Shown: piece by piece, positions 8,371-17,864 of the stretch
Layout of the letters: every line of letters begins with the position of its first letter
Position numbering within the stretch: position 1 is the stretch's first letter
NCBI RefSeq assembly: GCF_005116445.1
Contig: NZ_SWBQ01000004.1
Coordinates: forward strand, 1-64,000
Reading direction: 5' to 3'
Source: Pedobacter frigoris
Lineage (GTDB): Bacteria; Bacteroidota; Bacteroidia; Sphingobacteriales; Sphingobacteriaceae
DNA length: 64,000 nucleotides
Notes under the pieces: generated by a model
Databases searched by the model: none
Told to the model about the DNA's origin: nothing
The model's input: only the letters and a program-made list of their open reading frames with translations
Position numbers and translations under genes: made by a program

Positions 8371-9394
8371 ACAGCGTAGCTGGCACTTCTTCCAAACCTA
8401 ATCCGGGCAGGTCATTTAACTGATACCTGCCCGCATTTATTTCAGGGGCTTTAAAAGGATTGTTTTTGGTGAGCCATGGACCGTCCAGGTCCGACCAGTT
8501 GCACAGGGGCGCCAGTGCAATACCAGCCAGTGTAGCACAGGAGGTCTCACTCATACAGCCAATCAGGACCTTCATGCCGGATGCGCGGGCTTTTAGGATC
8601 ATCCGGTGCGCTTCATACATTCCCCCGCTTTTCATCAGCTTTACATTAATGCCATGATAGGCTCCTTTTACGGCATCAATCTCTGCCAGCCTTTGTACGG
8701 CTTCATCTGCTAATATCGGAATCGGACTCCTCCCGGTCAGCCAGGCATTTCCTTCAATATCATTTTTATCCATGGGTTGCTCAATCAACAGCGCACCCTG
8801 ATCATGCAGCCAGTAAATCATGTCAATTGCCTGGGCTTTGTCTGTCCATCCCTGATTGGCGTCGATATATAAGGGCAGGCTACTCACGCTCCTAATGGTA
8901 TTGATCAGTTCTTTATCATTGTCCCTCCCCAGTTTTATTTTGAGCACTTTAAATCCCGTCGCATCTGCAACTTTCTCGCGGATCACTTCCGGGGTGTCAA
9001 TTCCAATGGTATAGGAGGTCAGGGGCATTTTTAGCGGATCTGCACCGTAGATCTGGTAACAGGGGCTACCTGTGATTTTCCCTTTAAGGTCATTCAGGGC
9101 TATATCTATAGCCGCTTTTATGGCGGGCTGACCTTTATCTATGCCATCCAGGTAAGCAATGATGGTTTCAAAATCAAAAGGGAAAATGAACCGTTTCCAG
9201 TCTACTTTATTCAAAAAAGCAATAGCAGTTTCTACGGTTTCCCCCATATAAGGTACCATGGAAGCTTCGCCGTAGCCCTCAATATTTTCGTAGGTCAGCC
9301 TGATCAGCATGACCGGTGTGCTTGTTCTTGAAAATTTTGCAATGGCAAAAGGGTGTTTCAGTTCCAGCTGATATGAGGTATAGGCTAACTGCAT
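8357..9394 (-). CDS. Dipeptide epimerase (enolase superfamily)
   Basis: A 345-residue enolase-superfamily enzyme of the L-Ala-D/L-Glu epimerase type. The N-terminal capping domain is followed by a barrel with KIKLG (catalytic Lys pair), DANQGW, IEQPM, LADEA and VKLMKSGG (second catalytic Lys), and IGCMSETS near the end. Such enzymes epimerise dipeptides released from murein so that they can be hydrolysed and reused. It is a single-gene unit divergent from the 9473 gene. Confidence 0.88.
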   Translation of the reverse strand: MQLAYTSYQLELKHPFAIAKFSRTSTPVMLIRLTYENIEGYGEASMVPYMGETVETAIAFLNKVDWKRFIFPFDFETIIAYLDGIDKGQPAIKAAIDIALNDLKGKITGSPCYQIYGADPLKMPLTSYTIGIDTPEVIREKVADATGFKVLKIKLGRDNDKELINTIRSVSSLPLYIDANQGWTDKAQAIDMIYWLHDQGALLIEQPMDKNDIEGNAWLTGRSPIPILADEAVQRLAEIDAVKGAYHGINVKLMKSGGMYEAHRMILKARASGMKVLIGCMSETSCATLAGIALAPLCNWSDLDGPWLTKNNPFKAPEINAGRYQLNDLPGLGLEEVPATLFTSS

Positions 9395-9472
9395 TGTAGA
9401 TGTGCTTTGCTAATGTAAAATAATAGGCGTTGAAGCGAATGTAAAAATAATATGCCTAATTTGTGCCACAGT

Positions 9473-10441
9473 ATGAATAGCACAATATACCAACCCTTTA
9501 AAAACTTTGATTTCAAGTACAAAAACTGCTTTTTAAGCGGAGATATCTTTAGTACGCCTGTGGTAGAAACTACAATATTGCCGCAATGGCTCTTAAAGGT
9601 TGCCAATTTTACGGGGAATGAACAGATTAAACTGCTGGATGAAAGTGTGCGTGCTTACAATACATTAAAGGTTCCCTGCAATACAGAGGTACTTACGCAT
9701 TTTATTGAGCCCCTGGAAGAGAAGATCGCAGGTGCTTTTGCAGGAGGGTATGTGCCAGTCGCAAAACTGGATCAGAAAGACCTGTTCAATTGGATCGGCA
9801 AATTTATGTACAGCCTGATCTATATAGAAATGAATGCCGCAGTTCGCCTTCAGCAGCTGAGTGCCGACGGGGTAAATATGTCGCAGGGCTTAATGCATAA
9901 GTTTGGCAACCTGCACACCATGATCCAGGGTATTTACCTGGATGTTGTGTTTGAAGATTTTACTCCATGGTCAATTGTTGTGGTCCCATTGAAGGAAAAA
10001 GACACTCCTTTTAGTTTCAGGGATGAGATCAATACCATGACCTTTTCTATGAAATTAAATGACTTCGGAATCATTGCCTGTTTGCAAGACAATGGCACAA
10101 ACAAGAAATACCACGGGGAACTCATCAGTCAGATTGAAGGGACTGAATTGTCGGCCGAACAGTTTGAGGAATTATGCGCCAGGTTTTATTATTCTGCCTA
10201 CTTGTTTAACCGCTTGCCGGAATATGCCATCCTTCCGGTAGAAGGTTCTATATATATAGATGCCATGCCCCTTAGGGGCACTTTAAATAAAGCACTGTTT
10301 GATCATTGGCAACATAAGACCTACGCACAGGTGCTGCAGGACTTCTGGAAACCATGGGGGCATACCTTGTTTGAGATCATCAAAGATCCCACAAAACCAA
10401 TGAGTTATTTTGAGCCTGCTGCTTTGCCTGAAACCAATTAA
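9473..10441 (+). CDS. Conserved hypothetical protein
   Basis: A 322-residue soluble protein of unrecognised family. No signal peptide or membrane helix is seen. The N-terminal FKYKNCFLSGD...LPQWLL has a lone Cys and resembles the first half of a zinc-knuckle cradle, which is not completed. The ATG at 9473 is preferred over one at 9452, because a TAATTTG box at 9456-9462 would start transcription between them. It converges on the rhomboid gene with a 4-base overlap of the 3' ends. Confidence 0.75.
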   Translation: MNSTIYQPFKNFDFKYKNCFLSGDIFSTPVVETTILPQWLLKVANFTGNEQIKLLDESVRAYNTLKVPCNTEVLTHFIEPLEEKIAGAFAGGYVPVAKLDQKDLFNWIGKFMYSLIYIEMNAAVRLQQLSADGVNMSQGLMHKFGNLHTMIQGIYLDVVFEDFTPWSIVVVPLKEKDTPFSFRDEINTMTFSMKLNDFGIIACLQDNGTNKKYHGELISQIEGTELSAEQFEELCARFYYSAYLFNRLPEYAILPVEGSIYIDAMPLRGTLNKALFDHWQHKTYAQVLQDFWKPWGHTLFEIIKDPTKPMSYFEPAALPETN

Positions 10442-11055
10442 CCAATCTTGGCCATAATCTGTGCAAGGAAATTAGGGATCACTCCTGGAACAATTAACAC
10501 AGTAACAACTAATCCTGTTAATGCGCCGAAAAAGTGTGCGTCATGATTGATGTTATCTCCCGATTGCTTTGCGGCATACACACAGTAGATCAGGTAAAGG
10601 GGACCAAATACAATAGCCCAGATCGGGAGCGGTATTGGCATAATGTACATGGTTATAAAAGGATCGAGCAGGATAGCGCTAAACAATACAGCACTGATGG
10701 CTCCTGATGCACCAAGGCTGTTATACCAGAGATCATTTTTGTGTTTAAAAATGGTAGGTATGTCACTCAGAATAAGACCTGCAAAATAAATTATTGCGAA
10801 CGGGACTGAACCAATCCTTGCTTCCAGTGCAAATCCGAAAGAGAAAAAAGTAATCATATTGAAAATCAGGTGCATCCAATCGGCATGGATCAGTCCGCTT
10901 GTGATTAGTGTATATATTTTATGCCTGCGGTAAACACTATAAGGGTGCAGCATAAACTTCCCATACAATCCATGGTCATTAAAAGCATAGATACTGGTCA
11001 CAATTGTAAATACAAATATCAGGGAGGCAACGGGCGTGTAAATTAAATATTCCAT
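10438..11055 (-). CDS. Rhomboid-family intramembrane serine protease
   Basis: A 205-residue membrane protein with about six helices. It has HADWMHLIFNMITFFSFG (conserved H and N of helix 2), the nucleophile in LGASGAISAV (GASG) and the helix-6 histidine in HDAHFFGALTG. These are the rhomboid catalytic Ser-His dyad. It would cleave membrane-spanning substrates; none can be named. It follows the M14 peptidase gene by two bases and is likely cotranscribed. Confidence 0.92.
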   Translation of the reverse strand: MEYLIYTPVASLIFVFTIVTSIYAFNDHGLYGKFMLHPYSVYRRHKIYTLITSGLIHADWMHLIFNMITFFSFGFALEARIGSVPFAIIYFAGLILSDIPTIFKHKNDLWYNSLGASGAISAVLFSAILLDPFITMYIMPIPLPIWAIVFGPLYLIYCVYAAKQSGDNINHDAHFFGALTGLVVTVLIVPGVIPNFLAQIMAKIG

Positions 11056-11057
11056 GC

Positions 11058-12800
11058 TTATTTAAGGGTTAATTTAGTGTCGGTTAGTAATCTGGCAACT
11101 GGGTATCTCAAGTGCGTTTTTTCGTAATAATCAGAATTTTTATAGACAAATTCAAGCTGGGCATCAGCATTTTCACGAAGTTCAGGGTTTTTAGCCTTTG
11201 CCTCCTCTAGTTTTTCTCTAAGTCCGGGAGTCTTTTTCAATAACTCTGCTGCGGTATCTTCAAATACATAGGCAGAAAAATGCTCTTTCATTCCAAGGAT
11301 TCCATCAAAGAAATTCCAGTTAAAAAATGAATCCATTGCCTGAGGTTCTAATGTTTCGACAATGTAGCGATTTACGGGCTGGTTTACATATACCAGGTAG
11401 TCTCCTTCATAAAACTGCAGCTTTTGTTTCACCGGATTTAGCTTTACCGCAGAGTGCAGGTAGTGTCCCTCGAATGGCTTGCTCATGGTTTTGTAATCGG
11501 CAATATAGTAGGACTCTGCTTCTATTAGTGCGTCTTTTTGCAATTCTAAGACTTTAACATTGTTTAATTTTAAAAGGCCGATGACCTTGTCCCATGCTTT
11601 TGGGATGATGTAGGCAACGGGTTTATCTACTATGACTGAAGGCTCAAATTTATTCCACTGCTTAATAAGTTTCGTATATGGCGCATTTTTGTCGTAGTAT
11701 AAACGATCAAGGCCGCTGACTTCGCTGGGTTTATATTTTGCTGCGTAACCTTTGAACTCCAGTTCATCAGAAATCTTGTCATTTAATTTCCACTCTAAGG
11801 CAAACTTCTGCTGGCGGGCGGTTTCTTCATCCGCCTTGCGTTTGTTTTCGCCTATTACCTTAGCGTCGCGTACCACCACATCAATATAGATCTGCAATAA
11901 TTTGTAGGTGGCATCCACCCTTTTATCGTAATCCTTTAGCATGTGGGTTTCGGGCATGAAGCCAATCGTATTGTGCAATGTCGTATAACCCGTCGAGTAA
12001 CGCGGAGATTCCAGAAACCCGGTGATGCCGGCATCGGGTGTTTCCTCTACAGAGTTTACATAAGGGATCATCTCGTAACCGCTCTTTTTCATCTGGTCAT
12101 ATAAGGACGGTATCATAGTACCTGTCATGTAGTTCGACAATATAGGATTCAGCTTGTCTTTCTGTGTAGGAATCAGCGTCATTACATATTGGTAGTCTGC
12201 CCCGTTGCTGGTGTGGGTATCTACAAAAACCTCAGGCTGCCAGGTATTAAATATTTCCTGAAAAGTCCTCGAGTTCCTGCTGTCTGTTTTGATAAAGTCT
12301 CTGTTAAGGTCGTAATTTTTGCTGTTTCCTCTAAAACCATAGGCAACAGGTCCGTTCTGATTGGCCCTTGAAGTGCCTGTTCTGTTGAAACTCCCGTCTA
12401 TATTATAAACGGGGATGATGCAAATCACAACATCTTTGGACAAACGATCTGACTTTAACAGATCTCTTGCCAACATCATGCTCGCATCGATGCCTTCCGG
12501 CTCACCGGGATGAATCCCGTTATTGATCAGCAAAACTCTTTTATTTGCCTTTCTTATAACCAACGGATCAAAAGTTTTATCCTTTGACAGCACCAGCACA
12601 TGCAGCGGTCTCCCAAAATCTGTACTTCCGTAACTCAGCAATTTAGCCTGTGGGTAGGTTGCCGACAGCGTCTTATAATGTTTGATCGCCTCCTCATAGG
12701 TAGCAGTTTCTTTTTTACCGCTTAACTCATATGGTGTCTGTTGTGCTGAAGTATTCATGGTAATGAAGAGAAATAATAAGAGTAGATAGCCGTATTTCAT
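11058..12800 (-). CDS. Secreted M14 zinc carboxypeptidase-like protein
   Basis: A 580-residue protein with a signal peptide from the ATG at 12800 (MKYGYLLLLFLFITMNTSAQ); a TTG 24 bases upstream is less likely. The M14 zinc site is seen as NNGIHPGEPEGIDAS (HxxE) and VDTHTSNGADYQY (third His). The C-terminal 250 residues are a Bacteroidota-type extension. It probably trims peptides in the periplasm. It lies between an outer-membrane barrel gene and the rhomboid gene in one leftward operon. Confidence 0.85.
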   Translation of the reverse strand: MKYGYLLLLFLFITMNTSAQQTPYELSGKKETATYEEAIKHYKTLSATYPQAKLLSYGSTDFGRPLHVLVLSKDKTFDPLVIRKANKRVLLINNGIHPGEPEGIDASMMLARDLLKSDRLSKDVVICIIPVYNIDGSFNRTGTSRANQNGPVAYGFRGNSKNYDLNRDFIKTDSRNSRTFQEIFNTWQPEVFVDTHTSNGADYQYVMTLIPTQKDKLNPILSNYMTGTMIPSLYDQMKKSGYEMIPYVNSVEETPDAGITGFLESPRYSTGYTTLHNTIGFMPETHMLKDYDKRVDATYKLLQIYIDVVVRDAKVIGENKRKADEETARQQKFALEWKLNDKISDELEFKGYAAKYKPSEVSGLDRLYYDKNAPYTKLIKQWNKFEPSVIVDKPVAYIIPKAWDKVIGLLKLNNVKVLELQKDALIEAESYYIADYKTMSKPFEGHYLHSAVKLNPVKQKLQFYEGDYLVYVNQPVNRYIVETLEPQAMDSFFNWNFFDGILGMKEHFSAYVFEDTAAELLKKTPGLREKLEEAKAKNPELRENADAQLEFVYKNSDYYEKTHLRYPVARLLTDTKLTLK

Positions 12801-12820
12801 GGTTTGAGATTGGAACAAAA

Positions 12821-13534
12821 TCAATATAGTGATTTGGAAGACAGGCCTATAAAACCAAAGTTATACCTTAAGCCAATGGAAAAATAGGTATAAATATCTG
12901 GGTTGCCGTTTTTAAAAATAATGGGCGAATCGTCGTATCCATCCAGACCTTCACCAAGGGTAACATTTGTCTGGTAGTTGATATTGATACCAAACCGGGG
13001 TCTTTGCGCAAAATCAGGAAAGTAAAAATTAATTCCCACATTTAAAGGTACCATCAGGTCATTAGAGGAGTTCTTTCCAGGAAATACATAGGGATTCCCG
13101 GAATTGACAGTGCTGGGCTTGACGGTTACACGGTTTACGTTATTGTGCACTATTCCGGCACCGGCACCCACGTAAAACCACTTTACCGCTCTTGCAAAAC
13201 TGCTCCTGTCGTAATCAATTAAAGCGCCCAGGTATATTTTCCCATTGATACTTGCAGCCTTATATTTATTGATGAACTCTCTTTCATGGGGATCAGTCTG
13301 AACGTCTCCTCCCCTGATCTGGCCCATTTGCAATTCCCCCCCGAGGCTTAAAAATGGGGTAAAAAAATAATCAGCAGTTCCATAGCCTGCAAAATCATAA
13401 CCATGCTTCTTCACATCAGTAAAAGATTGAGTTGGCCCATATCCGGCACCGAGGCTGAGCTTGTAAAAATTAGACTGTGCATCTGCATTTAAACAAATTA
13501 ATAAGGAGAGAAATGAGATAAAGGTAATTTTCAT
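12821..13534 (-). CDS. Outer-membrane beta-barrel protein
   Basis: A 237-residue protein with a signal peptide (MKITFISFLSLLICLNADAQ). Alternating hydrophobic and polar strands, GAGYGPT and GGELQMGQ near the start and FSIGLRYNFGF near the C-terminus indicate an 8- to 10-strand porin-like barrel. No specific ligand can be inferred. It is first of three genes in a leftward operon with the M14 peptidase and rhomboid. Confidence 0.75.
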   Translation of the reverse strand: MKITFISFLSLLICLNADAQSNFYKLSLGAGYGPTQSFTDVKKHGYDFAGYGTADYFFTPFLSLGGELQMGQIRGGDVQTDPHEREFINKYKAASINGKIYLGALIDYDRSSFARAVKWFYVGAGAGIVHNNVNRVTVKPSTVNSGNPYVFPGKNSSNDLMVPLNVGINFYFPDFAQRPRFGININYQTNVTLGEGLDGYDDSPIIFKNGNPDIYTYFSIGLRYNFGFIGLSSKSLY

Positions 13535-13577
13535 TGGTATAAATTGGCTGGAGTGGTCTAAATGATAATCTTATATA

Positions 13578-13585
13578 TAACTTTG
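13578..13585 (+). promoter_or_regulatory. -7 box TAACTTTG before pepT
   Basis: TAACTTTG ends 10 bases before the ATG at 13596. A TA-rich stretch (13571-13580) precedes it; no clear -33 TTG is at the right distance. Confidence 0.5.
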
Positions 13586-13595
13586 TTTTTTTAAT

Positions 13596-14855
13596 ATGAG
13601 TATGCTAAATTATCAAAATAAAAACAAAACACTTCAAAGCCGTTTTACAAAGTATGTGCAGATAGATACACAATCTGATCCGCTATCGAAAACGATACCA
13701 TCAACGGCTAAGCAAAAGGACCTTGGAAAAGTATTGGTAGCTGACCTTTTGGAAATAGGAATTGCTGATGCACATCTTGATGAATATGGTTATGTATATG
13801 CGACCATCCCTTCCAATACAGATAAAAAAGTACCTGTAATCTGCTTTTGCTCGCATATGGATACTTCGCCTGACTGTACTGGTAAGGATGTAAAACCAAT
13901 TATCCATACGAATTATCAGGGACAGGATCTGGTGCTGCCGGATGATCATGCTATTGTATTAAAAATGTCTGAACATCCGGATCTTAAAGATCAGATCGGC
14001 AATGACATCATCACGGCAAGCGGAACCACCTTGCTGGGTGCGGATAATAAAGCTGGTGTTGCGGAGATCATGGAAGCTGCAGCTTTCATGGTACAAAACC
14101 CGGAAATTAAGCATGGAACTATTAAAATTCTTTTTACCCCTGATGAAGAGATCGGCCGTGGGGTAGATAAGGCGGATCTTCAAAAATTGGGCGCCGATTT
14201 CGGCTATACCATAGACGGTGAAACGCTGGGTTCTATAGAAGATGAGACTTTCTCAGCTGATGGTGCCGTGCTTACAATCAATGGTGTAAGTGCGCATCCG
14301 GGATTTGCCAAAGGTAAAATGGAAAGCGCCATCAAAATATTATCGGATGTAATTGCTGCATTGCCTGCCGACTGCCTTTCTCCAGAATCAACGGAATTAA
14401 AAGAAGGTTTTATTCATCCGGTGAGCATCAGCGGAAATGTAGAACAGGCGGAAGCACGTTTTATCCTTCGCGCGTTCAATGATGAAGAGCTTCAGGCCAA
14501 TGGGGAACTGCTGGATGCAACGGTTCAAAATATCATTGAGGATTTCCCTAATTCTACCTACGAACTAAAGATTACAGAACAATACCGCAATATGAAAAAG
14601 GTATTGGATCAGTATCCTGACATCGTTGCGAATGGTATAGAGGCGATAAAAAGAGCCGGGATTACACCAAAACAACAAAGTATCAGAGGAGGTACAGATG
14701 GTTCACGCCTCTCTTTTATGGGCCTTCCCTGCCCGAATATCTTTGCCGGAGAACATGCTTTTCATGGTAAACAGGAATGGGCATCTGTTCAGGATATGGA
14801 AAAGGCAGTGCAGACCATTGTTAACATTGCTCTAGTCTGGGAAGAGAAAGCATAG
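13596..14855 (+). CDS. pepT: Peptidase T (M20B tripeptide aminopeptidase)
   Basis: A 419-residue cytoplasmic di-zinc aminopeptidase that removes N-terminal residues from tripeptides. The M20 metal site is complete: HMDTSPD, GADNKAGVAEI, TPDEEIGRG and, near the end, RGGTDGSRLSFMGLPCPN with EHAFHGKQEW. The length is normal for PepT. An alternative ATG is six bases downstream. It is a monocistronic unit with its own -7 box and a hairpin after the stop. Confidence 0.95.
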   Translation: MSMLNYQNKNKTLQSRFTKYVQIDTQSDPLSKTIPSTAKQKDLGKVLVADLLEIGIADAHLDEYGYVYATIPSNTDKKVPVICFCSHMDTSPDCTGKDVKPIIHTNYQGQDLVLPDDHAIVLKMSEHPDLKDQIGNDIITASGTTLLGADNKAGVAEIMEAAAFMVQNPEIKHGTIKILFTPDEEIGRGVDKADLQKLGADFGYTIDGETLGSIEDETFSADGAVLTINGVSAHPGFAKGKMESAIKILSDVIAALPADCLSPESTELKEGFIHPVSISGNVEQAEARFILRAFNDEELQANGELLDATVQNIIEDFPNSTYELKITEQYRNMKKVLDQYPDIVANGIEAIKRAGITPKQQSIRGGTDGSRLSFMGLPCPNIFAGEHAFHGKQEWASVQDMEKAVQTIVNIALVWEEKA

Positions 14856-14873
14856 AGAACACTTTTATGTTAT

Positions 14874-14909
14874 CTGGCGAGGCTAAGCAATTTGCGTAAG
14901 CCTCGCCAG
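14874..14909. terminator. Hairpin between convergent pepT and methyltransferase
   Basis: An 11-bp perfect GC-rich stem (14874-14884 with 14899-14909) and a 14-base loop. It lies 18 bases after the pepT stop and covers the last codons of the convergent methyltransferase gene. No strong T-run follows on either strand, so it is a weak or bidirectional terminator. Confidence 0.5.
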
Positions 14910-15572
14910 GTATTGATCAGCATCATCTACAAAAATGATTTCTGTATGCCATCCCTGCTTTTTAGCGACATCTATCAGGGTTTTCTGGTCGACATAGATC
15001 CACTTGAACCAGTTCCCTTTAATGCTTTTATATTCATATCTGAAGCTTACTTCTCCATAATAACCATTTAACGGAAAGGCTACTTCCTGGTAGAGGTAAG
15101 AAAGATCTGAACTGTCGAATACAAGTTGGCCACCAGGATTTAATAATCCTTTTACATGCTTAAAGAAAGATTTCAGGCCCGGAATCGACCCCGTAAGCCC
15201 AATCCCGTTCATCATAAATAATAAGGTGTCGTAAGTAGCGTCTTTATAGGTAAGAATATTTCCTTCAATGGCTTGCTTTAGTCCACGCTGCTTCATGATG
15301 GTTACTGCAGGAACAGAAATATCCATCCCCGTTACATCAAATCCACGGTTTTGTAAGACCAATGCATGGCTGCCTACTCCTGCGCCGACATCCAGTATTT
15401 TTCCTTTGCAAAGTTCGAGGGCTTTCAGTTCCAGTTCGGGCATTTCACCTTCATCCCTAAAGTAGATGTCCACAGGCATCTCCTCTGGTTCATCGTAAGA
15501 ATTGTGTACCCATAAGGTCTCAGCAGGTGGTTTTGTATATTGATCCTTTAAAGCTTCACCGAAAACATCCAT
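14883..15572 (-). CDS. Class I SAM-dependent methyltransferase
   Basis: A 229-residue cytoplasmic protein. Motif I is ILDVGAGVGSHALVLQNRG followed by VTGMDIS, the S-adenosylmethionine-binding strand-loop-helix. The segment TLLFMMNGIGLTG and GLLNPGGQLVFDSSD are further Rossmann motifs. The substrate is unknown. Stands alone between pepT and the nuclease gene, 18 bases downstream of the latter. Confidence 0.88.
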   Translation of the reverse strand: MDVFGEALKDQYTKPPAETLWVHNSYDEPEEMPVDIYFRDEGEMPELELKALELCKGKILDVGAGVGSHALVLQNRGFDVTGMDISVPAVTIMKQRGLKQAIEGNILTYKDATYDTLLFMMNGIGLTGSIPGLKSFFKHVKGLLNPGGQLVFDSSDLSYLYQEVAFPLNGYYGEVSFRYEYKSIKGNWFKWIYVDQKTLIDVAKKQGWHTEIIFVDDADQYLARLTQIA

Positions 15573-15590
15573 GCCGCAAAATTAAAAAAA

Positions 15591-16988
15591 TTACAGCTCA
15601 AATTCCTGGTGATATTGCGGAATCTCTACATTTCTAAAACCCTGAGCGGCCAAGCGCTGCGCAAAATTTTGCTGCACATCAAACTCCCCGTGAACTAAAA
15701 ATAGCTGCTTTACTTTGGAAGCATCCTGACCGGCAAGAAATTGCAATAGGTCCTCGTAATCTCCATGTGCGCTCATTGATTTGATAGCGCGTACTTCTGC
15801 AGCCACATCATACTCCTGTCCAAATAACCATACTCGCTTCTGCCCTGCAATCAATCTGCCTGCCAGGGAGCCCGGACTGGCATAGCCTACCATTAAAATG
15901 GTATTCTTCCTGTCGCTGATGTTATTCCGTATGTGATGTCTCACTCTTCCGCCTTCAGCCATACCGGATGAAGAGATAATTACACAAGGTTGCAGGTCGC
16001 TATTCAGCGCTTTAGATTCAGCCACACTCTCAATAAACCTCAACCCTTTAAAACCAAAGATGTCACGGTCTACTTTCATCACTTCTTTTACCCCGTTGTT
16101 ATAAACTTCAGGATGATCCTTCAATACCTCCGTTGCTTCCAGAGAAAGCGGACTGTCTACATAGTAGGGGATGGCAGGAAGTTTTCCTTTTAGTTCCAGC
16201 CCGTTTAAGGCGTAGAGTAACTCCTGGGTACGACCAACACTGAATGCTGGAATGATGACTTTCCCTTTTTTATCTAAACAGGTATGTGATATGACCTGCA
16301 ATAACATTTCTTCTATAGGGTCTAGATCCGCATGCAAAGAATCGCCATAGGTGGATTCCATGATGATGTAATCAGCCTGAGGGAAAGTCTGCGGACTCTT
16401 CAATAACAAATCCCCATATCTTCCTACATCGCCACTAAAGGTAATGCGGGTTTCTTTTCCATCTTCATTTATTTTCAGATGAACTACAGCACTCCCAACA
16501 ATATGCCCGGCATCTGTAAAACACAGGGTTACATTCGGATCGATAGTAAAATCCTGCTCATAAGGGATGGTTTTAAACTGACTCAGGGTTTGAGTTACGT
16601 CCTCGTCAGTATAGAGTGGCATTTCCTGATCCTCTACCCGCTTAATTTTCCGGTTTGTATATTCTGCATCCTGCATTTGAATCTTAGCCGAATCCATCAG
16701 GAGGATCCTTGCCAGATCTTTTGTGGCCGGAGTACAATATATATCACCCCCGAAGCCTTCTGAAACCAGGCGGGGCAATAGTCCGCAGTGATCTATATGG
16801 GCATGTGAAAGGACAAGATAATTCACCCTTGAGGGTTCAAACCCAAAGTGCTCGTTTAAATTGTCTGTCACATCTCCCATGCCCTGAAACAGGCCACAAT
16901 CCAATAAAATCTGAGTACCGTTATTTAGCGCAATCAGGTGTTTACTACCGGTTACAGCACGTGCTGCACCATGAAAAGCAATCTTCAT
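15591..16988 (-). CDS. Beta-CASP metallo-beta-lactamase ribonuclease-like protein
   Basis: A 465-residue protein of the CPSF73/Ysh1-like family. The metallo-beta-lactamase part has HAHIDHCGLLPRL and TFSGDVGRYGD; the beta-CASP part has PAFSVGRTQELLYAL; the C-terminal RNA-specificity part has SSGMAEGGRVRHHI, MSAHGDYEDLL and LVHGE. The family includes RNA endo- and exonucleases; the exact target is not known. The YtxH-like gene lies immediately upstream, six bases away, on the same strand. Confidence 0.9.
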   Translation of the reverse strand: MKIAFHGAARAVTGSKHLIALNNGTQILLDCGLFQGMGDVTDNLNEHFGFEPSRVNYLVLSHAHIDHCGLLPRLVSEGFGGDIYCTPATKDLARILLMDSAKIQMQDAEYTNRKIKRVEDQEMPLYTDEDVTQTLSQFKTIPYEQDFTIDPNVTLCFTDAGHIVGSAVVHLKINEDGKETRITFSGDVGRYGDLLLKSPQTFPQADYIIMESTYGDSLHADLDPIEEMLLQVISHTCLDKKGKVIIPAFSVGRTQELLYALNGLELKGKLPAIPYYVDSPLSLEATEVLKDHPEVYNNGVKEVMKVDRDIFGFKGLRFIESVAESKALNSDLQPCVIISSSGMAEGGRVRHHIRNNISDRKNTILMVGYASPGSLAGRLIAGQKRVWLFGQEYDVAAEVRAIKSMSAHGDYEDLLQFLAGQDASKVKQLFLVHGEFDVQQNFAQRLAAQGFRNVEIPQYHQEFEL

Positions 16989-16994
16989 TCAGTA

Positions 16995-17201
16995 TTAGAC
17001 CCTTACTTTAGCTATCGTATCTTTTACCCTGTCGGTAACATCCGCAAGTGTATCTTTAGAAGAATCGATCAGGTCACAGAACCAATCTGCTACCTTATCT
17101 TTCATATCTCCGCTTTTATCTGATGACAATATCAATGCTACTGCTGCGCCAAGAGCTGCTCCTGCCAATACGCCAGCTATAATTTTCGTTTCTTTCTTCA
17201 T
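16995..17201 (-). CDS. YtxH-like small membrane protein
   Basis: A 68-residue protein with one glycine/alanine-rich helix (IIAGVLAGAALGAAVALIL) followed by an amphipathic charged tail with repeated DK/KD pairs, the layout of YtxH-type stress proteins. It starts at 17201 and ends six bases before the nuclease gene. Confidence 0.75.
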   Translation of the reverse strand: MKKETKIIAGVLAGAALGAAVALILSSDKSGDMKDKVADWFCDLIDSSKDTLADVTDRVKDTIAKVRV

Positions 17202-17256
17202 GATCTTTTTGTTTTATGAAAGGTAAACAAAAATGAGGCCTAAATAGTTTTTTGTT

Positions 17257-17388
17257 TTATCCTCCGCCTTTGAGCTTGTCCTGTATATCCTCACGCCCTA
17301 TTTTTTTTGCTTTTTTACCAGATTTTGATATCTGAAGCGGTAAGAGAATGAAAGAATTGCCCTTATGCTGTCCAGACAGATACTTTTT
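17257..17388 (-). pseudogene. Orphan C-terminal coding remnant
   Basis: After an in-frame stop (17391-17389) the minus strand reads 43 codons with protein-like composition: YLSGQHKGNSFILLPLQ, then KSGKKAKKIGREDIQDKL and a GGG end. There is no ATG, so it looks like the surviving 3' end of a gene rather than a working one. The family was not recognised. It lies directly beyond the HipA remnant. Confidence 0.35.
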
Positions 17389-17401
17389 TTAATATTCCAT
17401 T

Positions 17402-17665
17402 TTATGGCCTGCTTTTCAAACTAAGTCGGAGCGCCCCCATTCTTGAAATACCGTGAACGCCCGACAAGAAGTCAATCATATAATCTGGTGTTGACTCTCT
17501 TTTTATGAGGGCTGTTTGTGTAGCGCGGCGAAGCACGAGTTTTCTCCCCCATGCATCGGGCATTGAATCCAGCTTAATATTCTCACCAAGCTGATCCCGA
17601 ATTTTTTGATATTTGGGAAAACCACAATCTTCCTTGACTTCATAATGGGGTAATATTATATCCAA
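17402..17665 (-). pseudogene. HipA-family kinase fragment
   Basis: An 87-residue frame opening at TTG after a TAG stop. It contains LDSMPDAWGRKLVLRRA and, later, MIDFLSGVHGISRMGALRLS, which match the N-terminal part of HipA kinases (PDxWGR and the RMGALR segment). HipA proteins are about 400 residues or more, so the kinase core is missing; no HipB partner is present. It is best read as a decayed toxin gene. Confidence 0.65.
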
Positions 17666-17737
17666 GTATAACTAAGACTTATAGAAAGATATATTAAAGG
17701 ATAAGAAAGTCAACACAATAATAAGGTTGATAAACAT

Positions 17738-17803
17738 AAAAAAGGCTTTAAACAAATCTAAAGGCTTTTTTATTCTGTGGTCCCCAAGATATAGAACTCG
17801 AAC
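17738..17803 (+). other. Hairpin followed by GTGGTC-N15-TCGAAC (copy A)
   Basis: An imperfect 13-bp stem with one mismatch (17738-17750 with 17759-17771) ending in six T is followed by GTGGTC (17777-17782), 15 bases, then TCGAAC (17798-17803). The same arrangement occurs at 28610-28669, and a similar one with spacing 10 is the 3' end of tRNA-Arg at 36069-36129. It may be a decayed tRNA-end or mobile-element end. The rest of 17666-17864 shows no gene. Confidence 0.4.
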
Positions 17804-17864
17804 ACTTTCCTAGCTGACTTGAACGTAAGTCTGCAGCTATGTTTGAACCGTATGGTTGAATAAA

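Noticed and set aside
17777..17803. A tRNA gene suggested by GTGGTC...TCGAAC
   Set aside because: The T-arm does not pair and no acceptor, D or anticodon arm follows; the same applies to the copy at 28643.
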